A DNA stretch of 64,000 bases from Anaerolineae bacterium (lineage in GTDB: Bacteria; Chloroflexota; Anaerolineae; UBA4142; SHND01), in assembly GCA_020851635.1 (NCBI GenBank), contig JADZCJ010000063.1, positions 1 to 64,000 of the forward strand. Direction: 5' to 3'. The notes beneath the pieces are model-generated. The model was not told the origin of the DNA. It did not search any database and saw only the letters and a list, made by a program, of their open reading frames with translations. Made by a program: the position numbers and the translations under genes. Of this stretch, positions 26,331-36,100 are shown piece after piece (the first letter of the stretch is position 1; every line of letters begins with the position of its first letter).

Positions 26331-27002
26331 CTATGATTGCAGAAACTCGAGCACCCGGTGCAGGTCGGGAAAAATACGGTCCGCGATCGTCAAGTCCTGA
26401 TGACGTGTAAATTCGTTCGGGACCGCAATCACAAACATTCCCGCCGCATGTGCCGCGCTCACGCCCGCGCTGCTGTCTTCGAGCGCCAACGTTTCCGCAG
26501 GGTCAGCGCCCATTTTTTCGAGCGCGAGCAAGTATACGTCCGGTTCGGGTTTGGGTTTCAGCGTCCCATCATTTCCGACACGCTGTTCAAAATAGTGATC
26601 AATTTTCAGCTGGTGCGCGATCAACTCGATCTGCTCCGGGCGTGAACTGGAGGCAATGCCAATCCGCAGGCGTCTGTTTTGCAGCCATGCCAACAGTTCG
26701 CGCAACCCAGCCATTGGCTCCAGATTGCGCGGGTCTGCAATCAACACATTAAACAAGGCGCGGTGCGCCTCGCTGAGCATCGCCTCATTTTGCGGCAGCC
26801 CAAAACGCTCGCGAATATATTCGGTATTTTCGGAAATCGGCTTGCCTGTAAAAACGCGCCCGTATTCGAGGGTCTCGAACTGATGCCCGGTCCCGGCGAT
26901 TCGCAGAACGGCATTTAGCGCTGTTTGGTGCAGCGGTTCGGTATCTACGATCAACCCATCCAGGTCGAAAATAACATTTTTGAATTGTGGCATAGGATCC
27001 AT
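26331..27002 (-). CDS. HAD-superfamily hydrolase, beta-phosphoglucomutase-like
   Basis: 223 residues from the ATG at 27002 (MDPMPQF); the next ATG at 26993 is equally plausible. HAD motif I is FDLDGLIVDTEP, motif II GIASSSR, motif III with Lys in LKPKPEPDVYLLAL and motif IV LALEDSSAGVSAA. The helical cap after motif I fits subclass IA (beta-phosphoglucomutase or phosphoglycolate phosphatase-like). The substrate is unknown. It probably leads a two-gene operon with the dynamin. Confidence 0.88.
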   Translation of the reverse strand: MDPMPQFKNVIFDLDGLIVDTEPLHQTALNAVLRIAGTGHQFETLEYGRVFTGKPISENTEYIRERFGLPQNEAMLSEAHRALFNVLIADPRNLEPMAGLRELLAWLQNRRLRIGIASSSRPEQIELIAHQLKIDHYFEQRVGNDGTLKPKPEPDVYLLALEKMGADPAETLALEDSSAGVSAAHAAGMFVIAVPNEFTRHQDLTIADRIFPDLHRVLEFLQS

Positions 27003-27142
27003 TTCACTTTCGCCCAATAGAGTAATCCGTAAAACAAAAAACGTCAAACGTGATTTCCACGCCTGGCGTTTTCTCTGTTTTCAACCCGCATTTCCGGCGT
27101 TCGACGCTCGTTTTCAAAAAGGCGTTTGGTTCCGGTCGTTCC

Positions 27143-29176
27143 CTACTGCACCTGATACTCGTAGCTCGCCGTCTCCCACGTCACGGGCGTGCTGCCCGAA
27201 ACCGCAATGACCACGCGTGGCACAGCCGAACCAAACCCGCTTGTGGTATATGTCCCGCGGTTCTTGCCGTCCAGTTGAATCGGCACAACACGCGGGGTTG
27301 CGCCAAATTCGATTGCCTGCACGATAAAGTGTTGGGGCAGAATATTGTCAATGCGGGCGAATCCTTCACCCTTCCAACTGTTGTCGCCGTCTTCCGCGTC
27401 ATCAAAAAAACCGATCTCGGGAATCGCGATATCGTCAATCGCGAAACCCGGCGCCGCATACACTTCATCGGTAATTTGTTGGAATCGAATCAGCACCTTT
27501 TTACCCGCGTATGGGGTCAGGTCAATCACTTCTTGAATCCATTCGGCGTGTGCCTGCGGATTGCCACAACCCACATCCGATTTGCAGTTAAAGGCGTTGC
27601 CATAATTCGCCGCGTTCGGGTCGTTGGTCGTCGTCGTATTGCCCTTGAGCGTCGTCCATGTCGCGCCGCCGTCGGTCGAGATGGAAGCATAGCCATAATC
27701 GTAATCGGGTTCGAGGTCGTACCACGCGCGGAATTGCAGCGTCGCGCTTGACACGCCTGTCAAGTCAAACTCGCGCGTCATCATCGCATCCGAAAAATCG
27801 GTGCGTCCGCTCCACCACATAAAGCTGCCGCTATAAGGGTCTGTGGGCACGGCGCGCACCGTGTCCGAACCGTCAAACGTGAATGTCACATCCTTGCCGT
27901 TGGGCAAGAGCTGGATGTAGTCTGTGCCGTATTGGTGTACGGTTTCGGCGCCCGATGTTGGATACCGTCTGACATCAATGGTCGGTCGAATCCCCAGCTC
28001 GCCCGCATCATAGCTATAGCGCGGACCCAGTTTCGGCGCGTCAAGGAAATTTGCCGCGACCCAGTCCGCAAACAATTCGTCAAAAGTGAGATCCGTCTGG
28101 TGTTTGTCCAGCGCGCGCTGGATGGTGTTGATGCCTATCGTATCGGTAGAAAACACATCCCGAATATATTCTTTGCCGAAACGATTCAATTGATAGGACA
28201 TGAACAGATACGCCGCGCCATAATGCGGAATCGAAAGCCCCGGCTGCGAGTCCCATGCGTTGAGCTGCAAGTCAGGGTCCTGCGCAAAAGCTGCTTCGTG
28301 CCCCGCCGCATATCCGTTCAATTCAATGCCGAGATCGCCAAACCCTTCGGTGATCCACGACGCTTCGCCGCGTTCGTTTTGGTTGCGGTGAATCATGTGG
28401 GCAAACTCGTGCGCCAGCACGGAATCATACGTGTCCGTGCCGGGGCGCAGCGCTTCTGTGTTGATATAAAACATTTCCTTGTTGTTGGATTGGCGGTTGA
28501 CGGCGGAAGGCAGAGTATCCGACTGTGAAAAATAGCCCGCGGCGTTGGCGAAATGCGCGTTCAGAATATGCAGGCGGGGGTCATTGTCCACGCCGGGGTT
28601 TGCCTCGCTGCCGAGGACCTCGCGATTGGTTGTATAAATCTCTTTTGCAAACAGGTCTGCCGAGCGTTTGAGCGCGTTTTCATCCACCCGTTCGCCGTCC
28701 TCGACCCACATATAGACCACATCGTTCATGTAGCGCAGGGTGGCGGTCAACTGCTCGTTCTGCTTTTGCATGTCGCGGTTGATCCAGAAGGTTTCCTTGT
28801 CTCCCACCTGATATTGTCTGCGCGCAGCGGGCGTCGCCAGCGATGCCACAATGCCTTTGTATTCGCGAGACAACCGCACACGGTCGTTCGACGGAAAATT
28901 TATCTCTGTCAAAAGGTCGAGGGTGGAATTTTCCGGCACCGGAGCGGCGTCCGCTCCTCCACCGGTCGCGACAGTGGTGCGGGGTGGGCGGGGAGTGATG
29001 GAATTGGCAGGGTGTGTGGGACTGACAGAATGGTCGGCAACCGGAACCGGCGCATTGGTGCTCTGTGCTGCCGCGCTTGGCACGGCGCGACCAACAAATA
29101 CAAAACCAATCCCGATCAGGGTGGCACAAATGACAATCGAAAGGATAGCGATAATCGCGAGTAAAAGTTTACGCAT
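27143..29176 (-). CDS. secreted M6-like zinc metalloprotease with C-terminal sandwich domain
   Basis: 677 residues. A signal or anchor helix is at 5-32, then a Pro/Ser/Thr linker. The zinc site is H256-E-F-A-H260 in LAHEFAHMIHRN, with Glu277 in WITEGFGD as the likely third ligand. This HExxH plus downstream Glu pattern is gluzincin-like. The C-terminal 300 residues (for example DGSDTVRAVPTDPYSGSFMW, then VIDLTPYAGKKVLIRFQQIT and FAIDDIAIPEIGFFDDAEDG) resemble the immune inhibitor A (M6) domain. It is likely an extracellular protease for feeding or surface processing. The promoter's -10 TATAAT ends 7 nt before the ATG. The 140 nt downstream holds only a weak hairpin. Confidence 0.83.
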   Translation of the reverse strand: MRKLLLAIIAILSIVICATLIGIGFVFVGRAVPSAAAQSTNAPVPVADHSVSPTHPANSITPRPPRTTVATGGGADAAPVPENSTLDLLTEINFPSNDRVRLSREYKGIVASLATPAARRQYQVGDKETFWINRDMQKQNEQLTATLRYMNDVVYMWVEDGERVDENALKRSADLFAKEIYTTNREVLGSEANPGVDNDPRLHILNAHFANAAGYFSQSDTLPSAVNRQSNNKEMFYINTEALRPGTDTYDSVLAHEFAHMIHRNQNERGEASWITEGFGDLGIELNGYAAGHEAAFAQDPDLQLNAWDSQPGLSIPHYGAAYLFMSYQLNRFGKEYIRDVFSTDTIGINTIQRALDKHQTDLTFDELFADWVAANFLDAPKLGPRYSYDAGELGIRPTIDVRRYPTSGAETVHQYGTDYIQLLPNGKDVTFTFDGSDTVRAVPTDPYSGSFMWWSGRTDFSDAMMTREFDLTGVSSATLQFRAWYDLEPDYDYGYASISTDGGATWTTLKGNTTTTNDPNAANYGNAFNCKSDVGCGNPQAHAEWIQEVIDLTPYAGKKVLIRFQQITDEVYAAPGFAIDDIAIPEIGFFDDAEDGDNSWKGEGFARIDNILPQHFIVQAIEFGATPRVVPIQLDGKNRGTYTTSGFGSAVPRVVIAVSGSTPVTWETASYEYQVQ

Positions 29177-29183
29177 GGTCGCG

Positions 29184-29192
29184 ATTATAGCA
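29184..29192 (-). promoter_or_regulatory. extended -10 promoter, candidate leaderless
   Basis: On the minus strand, TGCTATAAT ends 7 nt before the ATG at 29176. No clear -35 is seen. Confidence 0.6.
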
Positions 29193-29283
29193 TAGGGGTT
29201 GTGAGAGAGGGTTTAAGCGGATGTTAGGCGCGGATTTTATTCACCCGCGCGCACGACTCACAGAACAAGACGACGGTCTGTCG

Positions 29284-29736
29284 TCAGGCGTCTGTCTTGC
29301 GGGCAAACAGTTTGTTGAGGAATGTCTCTTGTGTGGACCGGTAACTCGTCACGATGATCTGGGGTTGGGCATTTTGCGCCGCCGCCCAATACACCACAAT
29401 CTTGCCGCGCGGGCGCAGCTGTTTGGCGCTGAGGTTGATAAACGTATGTCGTTCGCCGCCGCCGCGCAGCACGACATTTTCCGAACCGGCAACTTGCATG
29501 TGATGAATCATCGGCGCGTTCTCGCCGCTAAACCCTATCGCAATCTTGAGATTGGGCGCGGGCTGGCGCCCGCGATTCTCGACAAGCACGCCGCTAATGA
29601 GGATGACATCGGGGATTTCATACGGGGGCAACTGCGTATAGGTCAAAAGCGGGATGTTGTACCGTGTTTGCCAGTAATACAACGCCGCAACAGCCGCCGC
29701 AATCAAGACAAACGCAGCCAGGAGCCAGAGCCACAT
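29284..29736 (-). CDS. membrane-anchored protein of unknown function
   Basis: 150 residues with one N-terminal transmembrane helix (1-21, WLWLLAAFVLIAAAVAALYYW). A single beta-rich extracytoplasmic domain follows (ISGVLVENRGRQPAPNLKIA, then SENVVLRGGGERHTFINLSAKQL, then GKIVVYWAAAQNAQ), resembling Ig-like or CARDB folds by pattern only. No family is recognised. A good promoter (-35 TTGCCG, -10 TAAAAT) ends 8 nt before the ATG. Confidence 0.7.
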   Translation of the reverse strand: MWLWLLAAFVLIAAAVAALYYWQTRYNIPLLTYTQLPPYEIPDVILISGVLVENRGRQPAPNLKIAIGFSGENAPMIHHMQVAGSENVVLRGGGERHTFINLSAKQLRPRGKIVVYWAAAQNAQPQIIVTSYRSTQETFLNKLFARKTDA

Positions 29737-29744
29737 AGGGCGCT

Positions 29745-29773
29745 ATTTTAGCACACCGCCATTGGCGCGGCAA
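29745..29773 (-). promoter_or_regulatory. promoter of the anchored protein, candidate leaderless
   Basis: On the minus strand, -35 TTGCCG (plus 29768-29773), 17 bp, and extended -10 TGCTAAAAT (TAAAAT at plus 29745-29750), 8 nt from the ATG. Confidence 0.65.
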
Positions 29774-29788
29774 TGGGCAAAAAGGTAT

Positions 29789-29832
29789 AAAAGCGATGCC
29801 ACGCAATTCCAAATTGCGTGGCATCGCTTTTT
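29789..29832 (-). terminator. long perfect-stem terminator after rimO
   Basis: 20-bp perfect arms at 29789-29808 and 29812-29831 with a 3-nt loop. AAAA and TTTT ends make it usable on both strands; the minus-strand rimO is the obvious client. It sits just upstream of the promoter at 29745-29773. Confidence 0.88.
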
Positions 29833-29848
29833 GCAATGGCGCGGCGTT

Positions 29849-31255
29849 TCAAATCGGGTCCGCGATCAAGTCGTATTCACTCGCTGATGTGACCCTGACC
29901 TTGACCAGTTTCCCGATGGCAAGCTCGTTTTGCACGATCACGATGCCGTCCACTTCGGGCGCATCGCGATAACTCCGTCCGATGCTCACGCAATTACCAC
30001 ATTCCAGCGCGGGATCGCGCATGGCGGCGTTGCCTTCGATCGTGCCCACGCCCTCGATCAGCACCTCGAGCTCGCTTCCCACGAACGCGCGGTTCTTGGC
30101 AAGCGAGATCGCCTGCTGTGTCAGCATGGCATCGTGTCGGCGGCGCGCCTTGACTTGGCGCGAGACCTGATGTTCCATTGCTCCTGCGGGTGTCCCGTCT
30201 TCCCGCGAGAATTCGAAAATCCCCACGCGGTCGAACTGCTCCTCTTCGATAAAATCGAGCAGCCCCTCAAATTCTTGTTCCGTCTCGCCCGGAAAACCCA
30301 CGATAAAGGTGGTCCGTATTGCAAGGTCGGGCATCGCCGTCCGCAAGTCGTCCAACATGCGTTTTGTCGCAACGGGGTTGGGGCGCTTCATGCGGTGCAA
30401 GACGCGACCATCCCCATGTTGAAGCGGGATGTCGAGGTAATGCACAATCTGTGGATAGGCAGCCATCACCCGGACCAATCGCGGCGTCACATGACCGGGA
30501 TAGGCATACATCAAGCGCAGCCAGTTCAGCCCTTGCACCTCGTTGCACATGCGCTCCATCAATGTCGCCAGCACGTCACGCTGTCCCCAGTCCCAGCCAT
30601 ACGCGGTCGTGTCCTGCGCCACCAGAACGATCTCTTGAACGCCTTGTGCGACCAGGTCGCGCGCTTCGGCAATGACGTCATCCATCGGTTTGCTGCGGTG
30701 TCCGCCCTTGATGGCAGGAATGATACAAAAGGCGCAGGGGCGATCACACCCGTCTGCGATTTTCAAAAACGCGCTGGGTCCATGCGCGTGTCTGGGCATA
30801 TAGTCCGTCACGGACCGCGCGGGCAATTGCGAGCGCGGCAAATTGATATATGCCTCTTCGAACCACGTCTCGCCGTCCGCCTTGCCGTTCGCCGTCTGTT
30901 CGTGGGCGCGCAGATACTCGATAAAACGCGGCATGGCGAGCCAGCGGCCCGCATCAATCACCCCGTCCACGCTCGGCACTTGATGTTTCACATCCTGGCC
31001 ATAGCGTGAAACCAGACAACCGGCCGCGATCAACAATTGTCCGTCGTGCTTGTTTTGACCCAGCGCGCGCATCGCTTCGAGCGATTCCTGGCGGGATGCC
31101 TGCAAAAAGCCGCACGTATTGACAATTATGACATCCGCATCTTCGGGTGACGCGGCGCTTTCAAACCCTGCGCGCTCTAGAATTGCCTCGATGCCCTCCG
31201 AATCGGCAGTATTCTTGGCGCATCCCAATGTCTGAATAAAAAAGAGATTTGACAT
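29849..31255 (-). CDS. rimO: ribosomal protein uS12 methylthiotransferase
   Basis: 468 residues. The N-terminal UPF0004 domain carries the auxiliary cluster ligands Cys12 (LGCAKN), Cys48 (VNTCGF) and Cys80. The radical SAM cluster is C170-x3-C174-x2-C177 in DGCDRPCAFC. A C-terminal TRAM domain (about 395-465) binds RNA or protein. The start MSNLFFIQTLGCAKNTADSEGI is the RimO rather than MiaB pattern. It adds a methylthio group to an Asp of S12. Single gene bounded by a strong terminator. Confidence 0.93.
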   Translation of the reverse strand: MSNLFFIQTLGCAKNTADSEGIEAILERAGFESAASPEDADVIIVNTCGFLQASRQESLEAMRALGQNKHDGQLLIAAGCLVSRYGQDVKHQVPSVDGVIDAGRWLAMPRFIEYLRAHEQTANGKADGETWFEEAYINLPRSQLPARSVTDYMPRHAHGPSAFLKIADGCDRPCAFCIIPAIKGGHRSKPMDDVIAEARDLVAQGVQEIVLVAQDTTAYGWDWGQRDVLATLMERMCNEVQGLNWLRLMYAYPGHVTPRLVRVMAAYPQIVHYLDIPLQHGDGRVLHRMKRPNPVATKRMLDDLRTAMPDLAIRTTFIVGFPGETEQEFEGLLDFIEEEQFDRVGIFEFSREDGTPAGAMEHQVSRQVKARRRHDAMLTQQAISLAKNRAFVGSELEVLIEGVGTIEGNAAMRDPALECGNCVSIGRSYRDAPEVDGIVIVQNELAIGKLVKVRVTSASEYDLIADPI

Positions 31256-31289
31256 GCCTGTCCACTTTCTAGCAGCTCATTATTCCGGC

Positions 31290-32921
31290 TCACGGCGCGG
31301 GCGTGCTCGACCGAGTCGGTGTGCGGGTGACAGTTCGAATCGGTGTTGCTATCTGCGTACGAGTTACGGTCGCATTTTGTCCGGCGCTCGGCGAGGGGGG
31401 AGGCGCCTTTGTAATCGTCGCCTCTGCCGTCGCCGCCGCCCGCGCACTTGTCTGGCTCGGCGTCGCGGTGTGCGTCGGTGTCCGGGTCGAACTTGGCAGG
31501 ACGGTTGGCGTTCGCGTCCGTGTTTGGGTCGCCGTGCGCGTCGCGGTCCGGGTCGCGCTCGCCGTCGGACTTGGAGAACTCGTGCTGGTCGAGCTCGGCG
31601 TCCTTGTCAGAGTGGCAGTGCGTGAGGCGGTCGCGCTTGGCGTGGTCGTGCGCGTTGCGGTTGGCGTGCGCGTATCCGTTGCCGTCGCGGTCAAAGTCCG
31701 CGTGGGCGTACTGGTCGGCGCGAGGGTCAGCGTTGGCGGGACAGTTGGCTCTACCGGAACAGGGAATGGTGTCGGCGGCACAATGACGGGCGTGCCGAGC
31801 GGACTCATAAACCACGCCCGGAACAGATCAAAACGCTCTTGTTGATTCCGCGGCAAAATGCGAGTCCCTTGAAAAAACACCCGTCCGTTTTCGATATTTT
31901 TGATTTCGATAAACATTCGCGCCCGCGCAATAAAAGTGCGTGACTCATTGGTGAGTGTTCCGTTAAAAGCTGTATCGCCATCCACCACCACCCACGCGCC
32001 CATTTCGCCGTTCGCTTGCAACTCTAGAATCATTTGCGCGTCTGCGGGCACATCAAACGTTGGCGTGCCGGTGGGGAGTGTGCCTGTTGCGCTTTCCGTT
32101 GCCAGGATGGTCGGGGTCTCTGCTTGCGCGGTCCCGGTAATGACCGACGTGATCAGGGTTGGCGCGACGGCGGTTTGGGGCAGGGTCGGGATGCCGGTCG
32201 GCGTGCTGCCGCGCGGCACGGTTGCCGTTGGAATGCGGGTCGGCTGTTCGGTCGGCGCTGTGGCGAACGGAATTGTGAAACCCTGAAATGACCTGAATCC
32301 CGCCGAGACCATGATAAACAACGCCACGCCAATCGAGATGATCGCCACTGCTTCGGGTATGCGTGTGCTTCCGATCCGCCGCGCCAAGGTGGGCGGCTCT
32401 TGTGGCAAATCGAGTGGCGCAGTTGGCTCGGGTTCCTCGACCTCGAGTGTGGGCGCAACCTGATAAATGGTCTCTGGTGCGGGAGGCAGCGCGGCAGGTC
32501 CACCCACATCCGCGTCGCCTGTCATCTTGGGCGCCGTTGGAATCTGAAACGGCGGAAACGGGAGCGACTCTTGAGGTTGTTCAGGCGGCGTCGCCGGAGA
32601 AGGTTGTTGTGGTGGCGTTATCGCCGTCGAGGGCGGCGCAGAGGCGCTTGGTTCGGGTTCGGGCGGAGGGGTGCGCGCGATCGCAGGTCTGTGACCCGTC
32701 TCATAGTCATACTCGTCGAGAACAGAATCCGCATCGAGATGCAAATACAACGCATAATTCCGCAGCAGCCCTCTTAGAAAGGGTCGCGGCGGTACTCCGG
32801 TGAAATCACCATCCTCCAGCGCTTCGAGGACTGCCTGCCGGATGCGCGTTTCGAGTGCGGCCTGATTCAAACTGATACGACGCGCTTCTCGGGCGCGGCG
32901 CAGTGTCTCGCCAAGAGCCAT
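31290..32921 (-). CDS. RodZ-like membrane protein with Thr/Pro-rich extracellular tail
   Basis: 543 residues from the ATG at 32921. The N-terminal HTH_25 domain (about 1-66, ALGETLRRAREARRISLNQA, then RPFLRGLLRNYALYL) is that of RodZ, which links MreB to the rod-shape machinery. A Pro-rich linker follows, then one transmembrane helix (about 192-210, VAIISIGVALFIMVSAGF) and a DUF4115-type RodZ domain (about 280-375, MILELQANGEMGAWVVVDGD). The last 150 residues are a Thr/Ser/Pro/Arg/Ala repeat (TPTRT, TATAT and TRTPT units), probably extended and possibly glycosylated. Typical RodZ lacks such a tail. It diverges from the GAF kinase, with its promoter 7 nt before the ATG. Confidence 0.85.
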   Translation of the reverse strand: MALGETLRRAREARRISLNQAALETRIRQAVLEALEDGDFTGVPPRPFLRGLLRNYALYLHLDADSVLDEYDYETGHRPAIARTPPPEPEPSASAPPSTAITPPQQPSPATPPEQPQESLPFPPFQIPTAPKMTGDADVGGPAALPPAPETIYQVAPTLEVEEPEPTAPLDLPQEPPTLARRIGSTRIPEAVAIISIGVALFIMVSAGFRSFQGFTIPFATAPTEQPTRIPTATVPRGSTPTGIPTLPQTAVAPTLITSVITGTAQAETPTILATESATGTLPTGTPTFDVPADAQMILELQANGEMGAWVVVDGDTAFNGTLTNESRTFIARARMFIEIKNIENGRVFFQGTRILPRNQQERFDLFRAWFMSPLGTPVIVPPTPFPVPVEPTVPPTLTLAPTSTPTRTLTATATDTRTPTATRTTTPSATASRTATLTRTPSSTSTSSPSPTASATRTATRTATQTRTRTPTVLPSSTRTPTHTATPSQTSARAAATAEATITKAPPPSPSAGQNATVTRTQIATPIRTVTRTPTRSSTPAP

Positions 32922-32928
32922 CTTGGAG

Positions 32929-32956
32929 AGTGTACGCTGAAAAAAGAAATAGTCAA
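32929..32956 (-). promoter_or_regulatory. promoter of the RodZ-like gene, candidate leaderless
   Basis: On the minus strand, -35 TTGACT (plus 32951-32956), 16 bp and -10 TACACT (plus 32929-32934), 7 nt before the ATG. Confidence 0.65.
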
Positions 32957-32977
32957 TTATCCATGACAATATTCATA

Positions 32978-33006
32978 TTGACACGCATTTCGGTAGCGAG
33001 TACACT
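32978..33006 (+). promoter_or_regulatory. promoter of the GAF histidine kinase, with overlapping palindrome
   Basis: -35 TTGACA (32978-32983), 17 bp, -10 TACACT (33001-33006). The palindrome CGAGT-AC-ACTCG (32997-33008) covers the -10 and could be an operator. Confidence 0.65.
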
Positions 33007-33115
33007 CGAAACCGATCGCCTCTGACGGCGTAATTTAGGGGCATCGCCGCGCCCGATGGCTTGTTTCGGCGCTTTGTGCAACCGACAAGCGGCACGCGTT
33101 TCCCCCCAACACGTG

Positions 33116-36100
33116 ATGAACGCAAAATTCTTTGCCCTGCTCGAGAAACGCAGCGCCAATCTGCGTTTGCGCGGCATCGCGCTGGCGCTGGTCATTTGCA
33201 GTCTTTTGATCGCGCGCTGGTTTATCTATTTTCAAGCCGAGTTTATTTTTGCGATTGCTGTTCTCTATATCATCGAACTGACGGTTGTCTGGCTTTTGCT
33301 CCGCCGCCTCGAAAAAATCCCCGACCAACCGCATACGACGCTCCTCCTGCAGCTCACGGGTCAACTCCAGGTGCTTGCCGAACTCCTCCTTCTCACCTGG
33401 GCGGTCTATTACACGGGCGGCATCATTAGCCCACTTTTGCCCCTCTACTTTATCTATATTTTTGCCGATGGTCTTTCCTCTTATACCCGCGCGCTGGTGT
33501 TTCACGGAGCGGTTGCATCTCTCCTGCTGCTTGTCGTCGCCCTCGGCACGTTTGCCGGGTGGCTGAATCGCTACAACATCGGACTGTTTCCCGAAAACGA
33601 CTTGTGGCGTAATGCCGGTTTTGTCGGCGGCTCGCTCATTGTCTTTGGCGCCATGATGATCGTCACGCTGGTCATTTCAATCACGCTAAGCCGCCGCACC
33701 TGCCGGCGCGAGATCGAGTTGGGCGAATCCGCCGGGCAGCTCTCGGTCAGGGTTCAGCAGGTCAGCAACATGCGCGATATCGGGCAGCGGCTGGCTTCTT
33801 TGCTGGGACTTGATCAGGTCCTCGACGCGGTCGGAGCCAGCGCACTCAAGATTGTCAACGCGACCGATGCGCACATTTATCCATACGACGAGGACACGGC
33901 GCAATTCCTGCCCGGCGCCGGTGTGTGGTCTGACGGTCATCGCGGCACGGTGGTCAATACCCCGCGCCCCGATGGACTTTCGGCGCGCGTCGTCAAAACC
34001 AAAAGACCGATTATCATTGACGATGCCGAGAATGACCCGCTTTTTCAGTCGCTTCAGGCGAAAACGTGGGGTCTTGCCTCCATCGCCAGTTTCCCGCTCA
34101 TCAAAGCGGCTCGCATCGTTGGCGTTTTGAATGTGGCTTTTCTCGAACCTCACCATTTTACGCCCCAGGAACAAGAAGCGCTGCTCGTGTTGGCGGACCA
34201 GGCGGCGATTGCGCTGGACAATGCGCGCCTCTATACACAGGTCCAGCGCAAAATTCAAGAATTGTCTGCGCTCAATGCCGTCAGTCAGTCCGCTGCGCAT
34301 CTGACCGATATCAACTCGATGCTCAACGATGCCCTCGGCGCTATCCTCTCTGCCATCAGCGCCGACGCTGTGCTCGCCGGCATTTTGAACGAGCGCGCCC
34401 AAGTCCTTGACCTGGCAGCGCAACGCGGACTGACCGGCGCCGCGCTCGACGATCTCGTGCGTCAGCCCCTGCATCCCGGCGAGGGCTTTGGCGGCATAGT
34501 TATACAATCGGGCAAACCTTATTTTGCGGAGGAAATTTCCAAAGACCCGCAGCGGTTTGGCGAAAACGCCACTGCCGCTTTTACTTCAATTTATACCGTG
34601 CCCCTGCGCGCGTACGATCACATGATCGGCGTGCTGCAGTTGTTGTGGCGCGAACAGCACCACTTGACGGCGGCAGAAGTCAGTCTGTGCGGCGCGATTG
34701 CCCCACAGCTCGCGGCAGCTATTTACAACTCGACGCTGTTTAACGAGACGAAACGCCGCGCCGACGAATTGACCACCCTGCGCGCCATCGGTCTCGCGAC
34801 GACCTCGACGCTCAACCTGCGCGAACAGCTGCGGCTCTTGTACGAAAATGTCAATCAACTGCTGCGCGCAGACACGTTTTTTGTGGGAGTGTATGACGAG
34901 ACGCGAAATGAATTACGCATCGAATACATCGTCGAAGAGGGATGGTTTTTGCGCCCGCAGCAGATGCCGCTGGCGCAGGCGGGACTTTCGGGTTGGGTGA
35001 TCAAAAACCAGAAATCGCTTCTTGTCGCCGACGTGCAAAACAGCGAGACGCTGCCCACCCAGCCCGTCCATCTCACCCGTCCCGCGCGCAGTTGGCTCGG
35101 CGTCCCATTGATGCTCAAAGAACGCGCGGTGGGTCTGATTTCGGCGCAAAGTTTTCAACCCAACGCGTTTACGCCCCAGGACGAACGTTTCCTCATTGCC
35201 GCCGCCCAGCACGTGGCGCTCGCGCTCGATAACGCCCGGCTGTTTGCCGAATCGGAACGCCGCGCGCGCGAGCTCACCCTGTTGAATGAAATCAGCCGCG
35301 CGATCAGCGCGTCGCTGGACCTCGACGAGGTCATGCAGCGCGCCGCGCGGGCGCTTGCCGACCAGCTCGGCTATCGCTATGTCGGTATCTACGAGCTTGA
35401 CGGCGACCAACTGGTATGCAAAGCAAGCATCGCCGACGTCGAATCCAACGAACCCTGGGATACGTCGCGCGGGGTGATTGGGCGGGTTGCTCGCACAGGT
35501 CGCGCCGCTCTCATCACCAATGTTCGTGCCGACCCCGATTTTGTGAGCGTGCATGAGGATGTCGTTTCAGAGATCTGCGTCCCCATCGTGCGCGAAGGGC
35601 GCGTGCTGGGGTTGGTCAATGTCGAAGAGACGCGCATCGGCGCGCTAAAACAAGACGATCTCGCCCTCCTGTCGGTGCTGAGCGAACAACTCGCCATCGC
35701 CGCGTCCAATGCTTCGCTCTATCACGAGGCGTTGGGGCGCGAACGCTTTGCCACGCGGCTCGGTCAGTTGGGCATGACCATGACCTCGACGTTGGATGTC
35801 GTGCAGTTGATTGAAATCCTCTGCCGCGAGGCGCTTGCCCTCTTTGGTTCGGATACGGCGGTCATTTATCTGCGCGAGACTGTGCGCGATGTTGTGCGCC
35901 CCGAATCTCGCGCCCTGGCGAGTGTCAGCGAAATCTCTTCGGGTCCCGAGCGCGCCCATCTGGTGTGCCGCGCGGCAGCGGGAATTGGGCGTGAGGAGCT
36001 GCTTGGCACAGCCGTCGAAATTGACCAGCTCGGTAATCTCCTCGCGCGGACGCTCCGTCTCGGACGCGGCGCGATTGTGCATGACGCCCATTCTTCCACT

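Noticed and set aside
25005-26336. 443-codon plus-strand frame opposite the dynamin gene
   Set aside because: The minus strand encodes all four GTPase motifs; the plus frame is its shadow.
27010-27080. Terminator between the metalloprotease and the HAD gene
   Set aside because: Only a broken stem (AACG, CGTG/CACG with internal loops) with a T-run can be drawn, so I did not list it.
31300-31770. CRISPR-like or VNTR array
   Set aside because: The similarity between units comes from codon-level low complexity (Thr, Pro, Arg, Ala); there are no constant repeats with unique spacers. No CRISPR array is seen anywhere in the window.
31303-31845. Plus-strand Val/Gly-rich frame in the low-complexity region
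   Set aside because: It is the complement of the Thr/Pro/Arg repeat tail of the RodZ-like protein; the repeats create open frames on both strands.
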